Assembly (NCBI GenBank): GCA_913057815.1
Contig: CAJXOV010000197.1
Coordinates: 1 to 5,387 of the forward strand
From: an uncultured Flavobacteriales bacterium
GTDB taxonomy: Bacteria > Bacteroidota > Bacteroidia > Flavobacteriales_D > Sanyastnellaceae
Length of the DNA stretch: 5,387 nt
Direction of reading: 5' to 3'
The notes beneath the pieces were generated by a model. The model was not told where the DNA came from and did not search any database. It worked only from the letters and a program-made list of their open reading frames with translations. The first letter of the stretch is position 1. Each line of letters starts with the position of its first letter. Made by a program: the position numbers and the translations under genes. Shown piece after piece: positions 1 to 5,387 of the stretch.

Positions 1-1396
1 AAGCTACATTTTGTCGAACAGAATCGTTAAATAGTATGGAGTCTTGAGTCACTATTCCCATGGCGGCTCTCACACTCTTCGTTTTTAAAGATTTAATAGG
101 TTTTCCGTCTATTAAAACTTCGCCTGAGGTAACATCATAGAATCGAGCCAATAGGTTAGCGAAAGTTGATTTTCCACCACCGCTTGGCCCTACTAGAGCT
201 ATGGTCTTTCCTTTATAGATAGTGAAGTTTAAATTTTCAATAAATTTATCTTCTCCATAAGAAAAGCTCACGTTTTTGAATTCGATTTTTTCTTTGAATT
301 CACTCATTTCAGTGGCATCTGGTGAGTCTTTTAGATGATTTACTGAGTTTGTGATTTCTCTTATTCTATCTAGTGATGCAGCGCCTTTATTCAATTTAAA
401 GAATGAATTACTAAGCTCTTTGGCCGGTTGTAAAATTTGGCTAAAAAGAACTAAGTAACTAATAAAGAATTTGCCATCTAACGCATTAGAATCATCAAGA
501 ACAATACTTCCTCCGATATATAATACCACTGCTATAACTAGAAAAGAGAGTGTTTCGCTGAAAGGAGAGGAGAGGTACTCTCGCTGGTACAGCTTCTTCA
601 TCAACTTGGTGTAGTTGTTATTGGTGTCATCAAACTTTCCTTGAAAAGACTCTTCAGCATTAAATGCTTTTATGATTCTAGTTCCGGATAAAGTTTCTTC
701 TATCACACTGACTACTTCTCCCAATCTTACTTTGCTTTTTTTAGCAGCACCTTTCACCGATTTGGCTACTCTAGAGATAAAAAATCCACTAATAGGAAGA
801 AATATAAATGCGAAAAGTGTGAGCTTCATATTCATCCAGAAAAGCATGGAAATATAAAGAGTCATCAATATAGGAGACTTTAGAAGCCCGTTTAACACAC
901 CTACTGTAGAGGTTTCTACCTCATTAATATCATTGGTTATTCTAGAAATGAGATCACCCTTTTTCTCCTCTGAGAAGAAGGAAAGCGGAAGTGATATTAT
1001 GCTGTCATACATTTCTTTTCTTAGGTCTCTGATTACGTATGCTCTAAGAGTACCTACATTCATTAAGGATAGGTATAGAATAGTATTTTTAACAAGTGTA
1101 ATACTCACTATAAATAAGCATACATATACTAAGGTTTGTAATGGTCCTATGTCCAGCAAGAAACTATTGAAATGGTGGTTAAATAGAGCCATCCAGTAAT
1201 CACCTGAGAAATGATCAACTTTAATAGGCAGTGGAGTAATTTCTGTTTTCTGTTCAAATAGAATAGTTAGAAAAGGAACCACGGCTAGAAAAGTGAAAAT
1301 AGAAAGAACTGCAAACACGATAATGTAAAACACATTAAGAACCACCATGCCCTTGTAGTTCCTTAATAGATGCAGTATGTCTCTTATGTTTTTCAT
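1..1396 (-). CDS. ABC exporter half-transporter, fused membrane and ATPase domains (MsbA/LmrA-like), 3' end missing
   Basis: This is an ABC exporter subunit of the inner membrane that would homo- or heterodimerise and use ATP to export a lipid, drug or peptide; the substrate cannot be told from sequence. The visible part is 465 codons from ATG at 1396, whereas the family is usually about 580-620 residues. Residues about 17-45, 85-109, 168-187, 190-207, 282-300 and 310-328 are hydrophobic and give the six membrane helices. Residues 139-156 (SFFSEEKKGDLISRITND) form the typical exporter cytoplasmic loop. The ATPase domain starts near 370, with aromatic A-loop Y380 (VSFSY), Walker A GPSGGGKST at 403-411 (K409) and Q-loop Q451 (TQDSILF). 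The signature motif, Walker B and H-loop lie beyond the window edge, so nothing suggests a broken gene. The ATG directly follows the purB TAA, so translation is probably coupled to purB. The family call is firm; the specific name is not. Confidence 0.95.
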   Translation of the reverse strand, partial: MKNIRDILHLLRNYKGMVVLNVFYIIVFAVLSIFTFLAVVPFLTILFEQKTEITPLPIKVDHFSGDYWMALFNHHFNSFLLDIGPLQTLVYVCLFIVSITLVKNTILYLSLMNVGTLRAYVIRDLRKEMYDSIISLPLSFFSEEKKGDLISRITNDINEVETSTVGVLNGLLKSPILMTLYISMLFWMNMKLTLFAFIFLPISGFFISRVAKSVKGAAKKSKVRLGEVVSVIEETLSGTRIIKAFNAEESFQGKFDDTNNNYTKLMKKLYQREYLSSPFSETLSFLVIAVVLYIGGSIVLDDSNALDGKFFISYLVLFSQILQPAKELSNSFFKLNKGAASLDRIREITNSVNHLKDSPDATEMSEFKEKIEFKNVSFSYGEDKFIENLNFTIYKGKTIALVGPSGGGKSTFANLLARFYDVTSGEVLIDGKPIKSLKTKSVRAAMGIVTQDSILFNDSVRQNVA

Positions 1397-2755
1397 TTAT
1401 TGAATTACAGGAGTGTAGCCAATGTAATTTTGAGGAGTAATGTTCTTCAATTCTGTTTTTACAGCATCAGAAACATCTAAATTATTGATAAATGTATGAA
1501 GACTTTCTTCAGTTATTTTTTCATTCTTTCTAGTGAGGTCCTTCAAAGCTTCATAAGGATTCGGAAAATGCTCCCTTCTAAGAATGTTTTGAATAGCCTC
1601 AGCACATACAGCCATGTTGTTTTCTAAATCTCTTTCTAATGCAGACTTATTCAGCAAGAGTTTTCCAAGCCCTTTAATAGTAGAAGTATACGCTATAAGC
1701 ATGTGGCCTAATGGAACACCTACGTTTCTAAGAACCGTGCTGTCTGTTAAATCTCTTTGCAGTCTAGAAATAGGAAGTTTGGCGCTCAAGTGTTCCAGAA
1801 TGGCATTGGCTATTCCTAAGTTTCCTTCTGAGTTTTCAAAATCAATAGGATTAACTTTATGAGGCATAGCGCTAGAACCTACTTCACCTTCTTTTATTTT
1901 CTGCTTGAAATACTCCATACTCACGTATGTCCATATATCTCTATTAAAATCTATAAGAATGGTGTTGATCCTTTTCAAACAGTCGAAAAGAGCGGCTAAA
2001 TTATCATAATGCTCTATTTGAGTAGTAGTTTGAGAACGAGATAAGCCCAAATTGTTTTCTACGAAGTCATTTGCCCATTCTACCCAGTTGGTATCTCCAA
2101 AAGTTACCTTATGTGCATTTAGATTACCTGTAGCTCCACCGAATTTAGCAGAAAACGGAATTTGTGCAAGTTGTGCTAATTGAATTTGCAGTCTTTCAGA
2201 GAACACGTAAATCTCTTTTCCTAATGTGGTAGGAGAAGCGGGTTGTCCATGAGTTTTAGCTAATAATGGAATTTGCAACCATTCGTTAGCGCGACTGTTT
2301 AATTCCTTGATTATATCATCAAGTAACGGAAGAATAGTGTCACTAATACCTTCCATTAAACTTAATGGAATAGCGGTGTTATTTATGTCCTGTGATGTAA
2401 GACCGAAATGAACAAACTCACGAACATTTTCCAATCCTAAAGCATCCACACGCTTTTTTAAGAAATACTCCACAGCTTTTACATCGTGATTCGTAGTGCG
2501 TTCCGTAGTTTTAACCTCTTCGGCATCTTCTACTGAGAAGTTAGTTACTGCTTTTCTAAGTGAGGCTTTAGCTTCTTCGCTAATTTCAGGAAACTCATTT
2601 AGTCCAGTTTCTGAGAGTTTTATAAAGTACTCTACCTCTATGTGTAGCCTGTACTTAATTAAAGCGTATTCAGAGAAATAAGTACCCAGACTTGAAGTTT
2701 TACTTTGATACCTTCCGTCTATAGGAGAGGTGGCTGTTAGTGGAGATAAATCCAT
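1397..2755 (-). CDS. purB: Adenylosuccinate lyase (PurB, E. coli type)
   Basis: A cytosolic homotetrameric enzyme of the fumarase/aspartase superfamily. It acts twice in purine synthesis: SAICAR to AICAR plus fumarate, and adenylosuccinate to AMP plus fumarate. From ATG 2755 the protein is 452 residues, close to the E. coli enzyme, and it resembles that enzyme nearly end to end: N-terminal LTATSPIDGRY, then TTNHDVKAVEYF (87-98), TSQDINN (120-126), KTHGQP (167-172) with general-acid H169, and the superfamily signature GSSAMPHKVNPIDFEN (293-308), whose loop serine (S294/S295) supplies the catalytic base. All these residues are intact. An in-frame TTG at 2767 would add four residues. I prefer the ATG because the E. 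coli protein starts at the equivalent of this Met (MELSSLTAVSP against MDLSPLTATSP) and because the predicted promoter would leave almost no leader before the TTG. The stop abuts the ABC exporter start, and a promoter candidate lies at 2782-2812. Confidence 0.97.
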   Translation of the reverse strand: MDLSPLTATSPIDGRYQSKTSSLGTYFSEYALIKYRLHIEVEYFIKLSETGLNEFPEISEEAKASLRKAVTNFSVEDAEEVKTTERTTNHDVKAVEYFLKKRVDALGLENVREFVHFGLTSQDINNTAIPLSLMEGISDTILPLLDDIIKELNSRANEWLQIPLLAKTHGQPASPTTLGKEIYVFSERLQIQLAQLAQIPFSAKFGGATGNLNAHKVTFGDTNWVEWANDFVENNLGLSRSQTTTQIEHYDNLAALFDCLKRINTILIDFNRDIWTYVSMEYFKQKIKEGEVGSSAMPHKVNPIDFENSEGNLGIANAILEHLSAKLPISRLQRDLTDSTVLRNVGVPLGHMLIAYTSTIKGLGKLLLNKSALERDLENNMAVCAEAIQNILRREHFPNPYEALKDLTRKNEKITEESLHTFINNLDVSDAVKTELKNITPQNYIGYTPVIQ

Positions 2756-2781
2756 ATGTATGTTCAAAATTTTAGAAGGTG

Positions 2782-2812
2782 CAAATTTATGATTTCTAAT
2801 GGTTCTATTAAA
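2782..2812 (-). promoter_or_regulatory. Candidate Bacteroidota-type promoter for purB
   Basis: Reading the minus strand, TTTA (2812-2809) is followed after 19 nt by TAAATTTG (2789-2782). The second box matches the Bacteroidota -7 consensus TAnnTTTG exactly; the first differs from TTTG at one base. Transcription would start around 2775, leaving about 20 nt before ATG 2755 and only a few before the alternative TTG at 2767. It would drive purB and the downstream ABC exporter. This rests on motif reading in AT-rich DNA. Confidence 0.5.
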
Positions 2813-2818
2813 TAAGAT

Positions 2819-2839
2819 TGGTTAACTAGCGTTAACAAT
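2819..2839 (-). other. Small inverted repeat built from two GTTAAC hexamers
   Basis: On the plus strand two GTTAAC hexamers (2821-2826 and 2831-2836) flank TAGC. In a minus-strand transcript they would form a stem of about 8 bp (TTGTTAAC against GTTAACCAA, one bulged C) with a GCTA loop. It lies about 20 nt past the stop of the thiamine-binding gene and just upstream of the purB promoter candidate. It could be a weak terminator for the first or an operator for the second. It is AT-rich and has no good T-run after it, so the role is unassigned. Confidence 0.35.
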
Positions 2840-2857
2840 TTTCTTAAAGTTTCTAAC

Positions 2858-3145
2858 TCAACTAAATTTATCTGTTTTTTCGATTAAGAATACATCTTTA
2901 TTCTTTTTAGCATGAAACTGAATATTTAGAATGACCTCCTCTAAATCCTCAGTGAAAATGGCTGTTTGAATGTTTTCTATTAGGTTTTGCAACGCTTTAA
3001 AATTTCCTTCTACCACTGTAGAAAAAGGGGTTACGTTATAGGTTAATCCTGAATTTTTTATTACTTCGATAGCTTTATCGATAAAATAATAAGCTTTTTC
3101 AGTGTTTATAGGAATAACTTGTATAGATAGGTTTTGAATGTTCAT
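2858..3145 (-). CDS. Small thiamine-binding-family protein (MTH1187/YqgV, formerly DUF77/UPF0045)
   Basis: A 95-residue protein, the normal full length for this family, whose members adopt a ferredoxin-like fold and oligomerise; some bind thiamine or related pyrimidines. No enzymatic activity is established for the family. Recognition rests on the N-terminal strand IQVIP (8-12), the helix AYYFIDKAIEVIKNSGL (18-34) and the diagnostic block YNVTPFSTVVEG (36-47). The C-terminal part (68-80, LEEVILNIQFHAK) fits the last strand and helix of the fold. There is no signal peptide, so it is cytosolic. The ATG at 3145 suits the family because the first strand begins a few residues later. The start lies only 14 nt after the lipoprotein gene's terminator, so how it is transcribed is unclear. 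No thiamine synthesis or transport gene is next to it, so context does not help with function. The family is confident; ligand and role are not. Confidence 0.88.
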   Translation of the reverse strand: MNIQNLSIQVIPINTEKAYYFIDKAIEVIKNSGLTYNVTPFSTVVEGNFKALQNLIENIQTAIFTEDLEEVILNIQFHAKKNKDVFLIEKTDKFS

Positions 3146-3158
3146 GGAACAAATGAAA

Positions 3159-3192
3159 CAAAAAAGGCCGACTAATTTCTTAGTCGACCTTT
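3159..3192 (-). terminator. Strong intrinsic terminator after the lipoprotein gene
   Basis: In the minus-strand transcript, AAAGGTCGACTAA (3192-3180) pairs with TTAGTCGGCCTTT (3175-3163) over 13 bp with a single G-U wobble, closed by a GAAA tetraloop (3179-3176). A run of six T (3165-3160) follows and overlaps the stem end. It begins 30 nt after the lipoprotein stop. On the opposite strand the wobble becomes a C-A mismatch, so it is best suited to minus-strand transcription, though plus-strand transcripts could also be stopped. Confidence 0.92.
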
Positions 3193-3222
3193 GCTTTTAG
3201 TCGTTCAGTTAATTAAATAGGC

Positions 3223-4017
3223 CTATTCAATAGTTACTGTAGATGTACGCACAGTTTCGTTCATCAACCAATAAGTTCTAGAGGCTGATATTTGTTCATT
3301 ATATGTTATTCCCACTATTTGCGTATATCCTGATCCAGCTCCTAAAGTGGCTACTTCATCAGCAGTGAATGTGTGTGAAGTGGCGTTTCCTGCTAGAACT
3401 TTGATTAGAGCTTCTTCAGTTCCATAGATACCAAAGTATACTGAATCGGCACCTGTTACTCCAGATGTACTCAAGGTAAAAGGCTCATTGGAACTTACTG
3501 TAGATGAGCTGTTTAGTACGTTAACTGTACTGAAATTGTCATTGTTGGATATTTCTACAGCTGGCCAAGTACCACCTGAAGCACTCCAGTCTGTAGCACC
3601 TGAAAATTCAATTCCTGTGAACGCTGTAGCGCTAGGAGTGAATACATATGAATTGTTAGGCTGTGCAGCCAAAACTTCACTTTCACTATTCACAGTTCCT
3701 GCATTTACGAACTCTCCATTTTCACTGAAAATAGCTACTGCCACACCAGTTTCTTGGTCAAATACAAATCCCGATTGTTCAATAGTGGTAATCGTTTTAA
3801 TGCCCACAAGTGCTGCATAATCTCCTTCAAAAACAGGAGTAATGTTTCCTGGGGTAGAAGTTTGTGGAGTGGCATACTCACAGCCTCCATCATCTTCTGT
3901 AGCGGTAGCACTGTAGTTAGTAGCGGTAGCATCTGTACATCCTTCCTTTTTACAAGAGGAGATTAAAGCCGAGGATAAAGCTATAGTAGCTACGATTAAA
4001 ATACGTTTAGTAGTCAT
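3223..4017 (-). CDS. Secreted lipoprotein of unknown function with a GCTD...GC acidic motif
   Basis: A 264-residue protein. It opens with a lipoprotein signal peptide: basic MTTKR, a hydrophobic core (6-19) and lipobox LISSC, so the mature protein would begin with lipidated C22 and be membrane anchored. Immediately after comes one copy of a Cys/Asp/Asn-rich motif (26-48: GCTD, then TATNYSATAT, then EDDGGCEY), a type recurrent in Bacteroidota secreted proteins. C27 and C46 are the only other cysteines and could form a disulfide; the acidic residues could bind calcium (inference). A Thr/Pro/Ser linker (49-61) leads to a Ser/Thr/Gly/Val-rich region (about 65-264) that looks all-beta. It has no catalytic motif I recognise, and its composition suits an Ig-like or adhesin-like exported domain. 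It is flanked by its own promoter candidate and a terminator, so it is probably monocistronic. The ATG follows an A-rich stretch (CCAAAAAAA), common before Bacteroidota starts. Gene and lipoprotein calls are firm; function is unknown. Confidence 0.9.
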   Translation of the reverse strand: MTTKRILIVATIALSSALISSCKKEGCTDATATNYSATATEDDGGCEYATPQTSTPGNITPVFEGDYAALVGIKTITTIEQSGFVFDQETGVAVAIFSENGEFVNAGTVNSESEVLAAQPNNSYVFTPSATAFTGIEFSGATDWSASGGTWPAVEISNNDNFSTVNVLNSSSTVSSNEPFTLSTSGVTGADSVYFGIYGTEEALIKVLAGNATSHTFTADEVATLGAGSGYTQIVGITYNEQISASRTYWLMNETVRTSTVTIE

Positions 4018-4042
4018 TTTTTTTGGTTTAAATTTCTGACTA

Positions 4043-4074
4043 CAAATATTTAGAAATAGCTTACTAGCTACAAT
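4043..4074 (-). promoter_or_regulatory. Candidate Bacteroidota-type promoter for the lipoprotein gene
   Basis: On the minus strand ATTG (4074-4071) precedes AATATTTG (4050-4043) by 20 nt. Each box differs by one base from the TTTG / TAnnTTTG pair, and the spacing is normal. The leader to ATG 4017 would be about 20 nt and ends in an A-rich tract. The spacer contains a short dyad, TAGCT-TACT-AGCTA (4057-4070), which could bind a regulator, but 5-bp arms are easily due to chance. Confidence 0.5.
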
Positions 4075-4132
4075 ACGTATTTAACCGTATTTCTATAAGG
4101 GATTTTACCTAGGGAGTTTTAACATGATGACT

Positions 4133-5089
4133 TTAAATGTCATATAAGTTTTCGGTAAGTATAGCCAAGTGGCCTGTGTATTCATCAATAGACTTAGACT
4201 TCCTTAATTTTTTAATTATTCGGGTTTCCTCCTGTAACCATCCATTTTGAAGGTATTCCCAATAGCTGGACATTTTTTGAATTACATGTTTTTCCCCTTT
4301 TAATTTCACTAAAAACTCATCAAAAAGTGTGTCGTGGTATTTGAAAAATACTTCCACGGCATCTTCTGGGTACTGCTCAGTGTCATCTTTTATCATTTGA
4401 GCCAGAAATGGATCAGCCAGTATTCCCCTTCCTATCATCCAATGATCTATGGAAGGAAATCTGCGTTGCAACGCTCTAAAGGCTTCTACCGTGGTGATAT
4501 CACCGTTATAATACATTTTATGCTTGGTAGCATCTAAACTGCGCTGAAACGATTCTAAATCAACTCCTCCTTTATAAAGTTGTTTACCTATTCGGGCATG
4601 GATGGCTAAGTTCTTAAGTGGAAAATTGTCTAGAATAGGAAGCACATCCAAGATCTCTTCAGCATGGTGGTATCCCATTCGCATTTTCATAGAAACTACT
4701 ATGTCTGTTTCGGAATGGACTCTTTCTAAAATTTTTTTAATCCTTTCTGGTTCTGCTATTAATCCTGACCCCATGCACCTATTAACTACCATAGGATAAG
4801 GACATCCTAAGTTCCAATTGAGTTCTTTGTAACCAAATTGTTGAATAAATTTCACTACGAAAATGAACTCATCGGCATCATTGGTCATTATTTGCGGAAT
4901 AACATCAAGGGTATTGTTGTTCTTCGGAAGAATGTCTGTTTGGTAATTTGGTTTGATTACCAACTTCCCGTCTAGTCGGATGTATGGAGAGTAATAAGTA
5001 TCTATTCCTCCAAAGAAATGATGAAAAGCATTTCTAAACCTGAAATCAGTAAATCCTTGTAAAGGAGAGGATAGAAGGGTGATAGACAT
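4133..5089 (-). CDS. tRNA-dihydrouridine synthase (Dus family)
   Basis: An FMN- and NADPH-dependent cytosolic enzyme that reduces uridines in tRNA, usually in the D-loop, to dihydrouridine. It is full length at 318 residues. Visible features in order: FMN-binding N-terminus SSPLQGFTDFRFR (7-19); NWNLGCPYPMV (91-101) with catalytic C96 of the GCP motif; GSGLI (107-111); KMRMG (135-139) with K135 in the flavin/RNA-binding position; IHARIGKQLYKG (163-174) with H164 and R166; NGDI (195-198); and the phosphate-binding MIGRG (218-222). Residues about 235-318 form the helical C-terminal tRNA-binding domain. The short form and general pattern resemble DusC/DusA-sized bacterial enzymes, but I cannot fix the target uridine, so no symbol is given. 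The usual HxRT reads HARI here, a mild substitution away from the catalytic residues. ATG 5089 sits about 12 nt after the expected transcription start of an excellent promoter. No clear terminator follows the gene. Confidence 0.95.
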   Translation of the reverse strand: MSITLLSSPLQGFTDFRFRNAFHHFFGGIDTYYSPYIRLDGKLVIKPNYQTDILPKNNNTLDVIPQIMTNDADEFIFVVKFIQQFGYKELNWNLGCPYPMVVNRCMGSGLIAEPERIKKILERVHSETDIVVSMKMRMGYHHAEEILDVLPILDNFPLKNLAIHARIGKQLYKGGVDLESFQRSLDATKHKMYYNGDITTVEAFRALQRRFPSIDHWMIGRGILADPFLAQMIKDDTEQYPEDAVEVFFKYHDTLFDEFLVKLKGEKHVIQKMSSYWEYLQNGWLQEETRIIKKLRKSKSIDEYTGHLAILTENLYDI

Positions 5090-5108
5090 TCAGAGTTTAA
5101 ATCTTTTA

Positions 5109-5139
5109 CAAAGTTATTCTGGTACAAAGGAATGTCAAA
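5109..5139 (-). promoter_or_regulatory. Bacteroidota-type promoter for the dus gene
   Basis: On the minus strand TTTG (5139-5136) is followed after exactly 19 nt by TAACTTTG (5116-5109). Both boxes match the Bacteroidota primary sigma consensus (TTTG and TAnnTTTG) without mismatch. Transcription would start near 5102, giving a leader of about 12 nt without a Shine-Dalgarno sequence. The upstream box lies just past the histidine kinase stop (5146), so dus can be transcribed independently of the kinase. Confidence 0.7.
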
Positions 5140-5145
5140 CGGGCC

Positions 5146-5355
5146 TTAGTTCTTAGGAACAGATAATATAAAAATACTTCCTTTTTTATTTTGACAGTCT
5201 AACCTAAGATCTCCCCCAAATGATTCTGCAATACTCCTGCATATGGCCAGCCCCATTCCAGAGCCTTCATATTTAGAGGCAGAGGGAGTTCTGTGGTTGA
5301 ATTTGAAAACATCCTCGTGGTATTTTAGTTCTATTCCTATTCCATTATCTTGAAT
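5146..5355 (-). CDS. Histidine kinase, C-terminal ATPase fragment (5' end missing)
   Basis: The last 69 codons of a sensor histidine kinase, ending in TAA at 5148-5146. They hold the end of the GHKL ATP-binding domain: G1 box DNGIGI (3-8 of the fragment), the ATP-lid/F-box region VFKFNHR (16-22), and G2 box EGSGMGLAICRSIAESFGG (30-48), followed by the last strands (FILSVP). The protein would autophosphorylate on a histidine upstream of the missing part and pass phosphate to a response regulator. The sensor, the histidine and the N box are all lost past the contig end. It stops right after the kinase domain, so there is no C-terminal receiver. Reading further upstream gives an apparent GTG start and residues MYKRQ (5370-5356), but these are encoded by adapter sequence and are not part of the gene. 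It should be annotated as 5'-partial with no start. Confidence 0.93.
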   Translation of the reverse strand: MQDNGIGIELKYHEDVFKFNHRTPSASKYEGSGMGLAICRSIAESFGGDLRLDCQNKKGSIFILSVPKN

Positions 5356-5387
5356 CTGTCTCTTATACACATCTCCGAGCCCACGAG
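5356..5387. other. Illumina Nextera/Tn5 adapter contamination at contig end
   Basis: Bases 5356-5374 read CTGTCTCTTATACACATCT, the exact 19-bp Tn5 mosaic end used in tagmentation libraries, and 5375-5387 (CCGAGCCCACGAG) continue exactly into the Nextera read-2 transposase adapter, missing only its last two bases. Genomic sequence therefore ends at 5355. This is a library artefact, not a natural Tn5/IS50 end: the 13 bases outside the mosaic end are the synthetic adapter, not IS50 sequence. Confidence 0.98.

Noticed and set aside
933..1199. Plus-strand open frame of 88 codons opposite the ABC exporter gene
   Set aside because: It is antisense to a well-supported membrane-domain coding sequence, with no recognisable protein features. 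The same applies to the plus-strand frames at 672-857, 1614-1862, 2496-2681, 3488-3820, 3754-3966, 4334-4537 and 4602-4799.
1..1396. ABC exporter as a pseudogene because it lacks the signature, Walker B and H-loop
   Set aside because: The frame is open to the first base of the window, and the missing motifs belong exactly in the part beyond the edge; it is cut by the window, not broken.
3216..3227. Perfect 12-bp palindrome AATAGGCCTATT across the lipoprotein stop codon
   Set aside because: It has no loop, so it cannot form a useful RNA hairpin, and it lies next to a much stronger terminator. A DNA-binding site at a stop codon has no supporting context; chance is the simpler explanation.
3735..3932. 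Minus-strand 65-codon frame inside the lipoprotein gene
   Set aside because: It overlaps the lipoprotein coding sequence in another frame; the lipoprotein frame has a signal peptide, lipobox, promoter and terminator, and the shorter frame has none.
4127..4143. Inverted repeat ATGAC-TTTAAAT-GTCAT around the dus stop codon as a terminator
   Set aside because: The stem is only 5 bp and AT-rich, with no T-run after it; too weak to call as an intrinsic terminator.
1..5355. A previously undescribed multi-gene system, CRISPR array, RNA gene or mobile element
   Set aside because: All genes but the lipoprotein belong to known families with housekeeping or general roles. I found no regular repeats with spacers, tRNA-like folds, transposase or terminal repeats.
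5356..5374. Mosaic end as a possible natural Tn5/IS50 transposon boundary
   Set aside because: The bases beyond the mosaic end match the synthetic Nextera read-2 adapter and the sequence stops two bases short of the full adapter, so it is a library artefact.

Overview
The window looks like one end of a contig from an AT-rich member of the Bacteroidota, probably a flavobacterium-like or marine lineage. This is inferred from promoter shape (TTTG about 19-20 nt upstream of TAnnTTTG), the absence of Shine-Dalgarno sequences before the starts, a lipoprotein with an 'SCKKEGCTD' mature N-terminus, and the style of the proteins. No rRNA or other taxonomic marker is present. The last 32 bases (5356-5387) are not genomic: they are Illumina Nextera/Tn5 adapter sequence left at the contig end.

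All supported genes lie on the minus strand, so reading order runs from high to low coordinates. (1) 5355-5146 is the C-terminal piece of a histidine kinase, cut by the contig end. (2) 5089-4133 is a complete tRNA-dihydrouridine synthase behind a near-ideal Bacteroidota promoter. (3) 4017-3223 is a secreted lipoprotein of unknown function with its own promoter and a strong intrinsic terminator (3192-3159). (4) 3145-2858 is a small thiamine-binding-family protein (MTH1187/YqgV type), starting only 14 nt after that terminator. (5) 2755-1397 is adenylosuccinate lyase PurB. (6) 1396-1 is an ABC exporter half-transporter (MsbA/LmrA-like) whose ATG directly abuts the purB stop and which runs off the window start inside its nucleotide-binding domain.

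The genes form several short transcription units rather than one operon. purB and the ABC exporter are almost certainly co-transcribed, since stop and start abut. dus, the lipoprotein and probably purB have their own promoters. Functions are mostly housekeeping (tRNA modification, purine synthesis, export) plus one poorly characterised lipoprotein. I saw no mobile element, CRISPR array, RNA gene or clear new multi-gene system. The points most worth checking are the adapter artefact and the false N-terminus it creates, the terminator/start arrangement before the thiamine-binding gene, the purB start codon, and small dyads in the intergenic regions.
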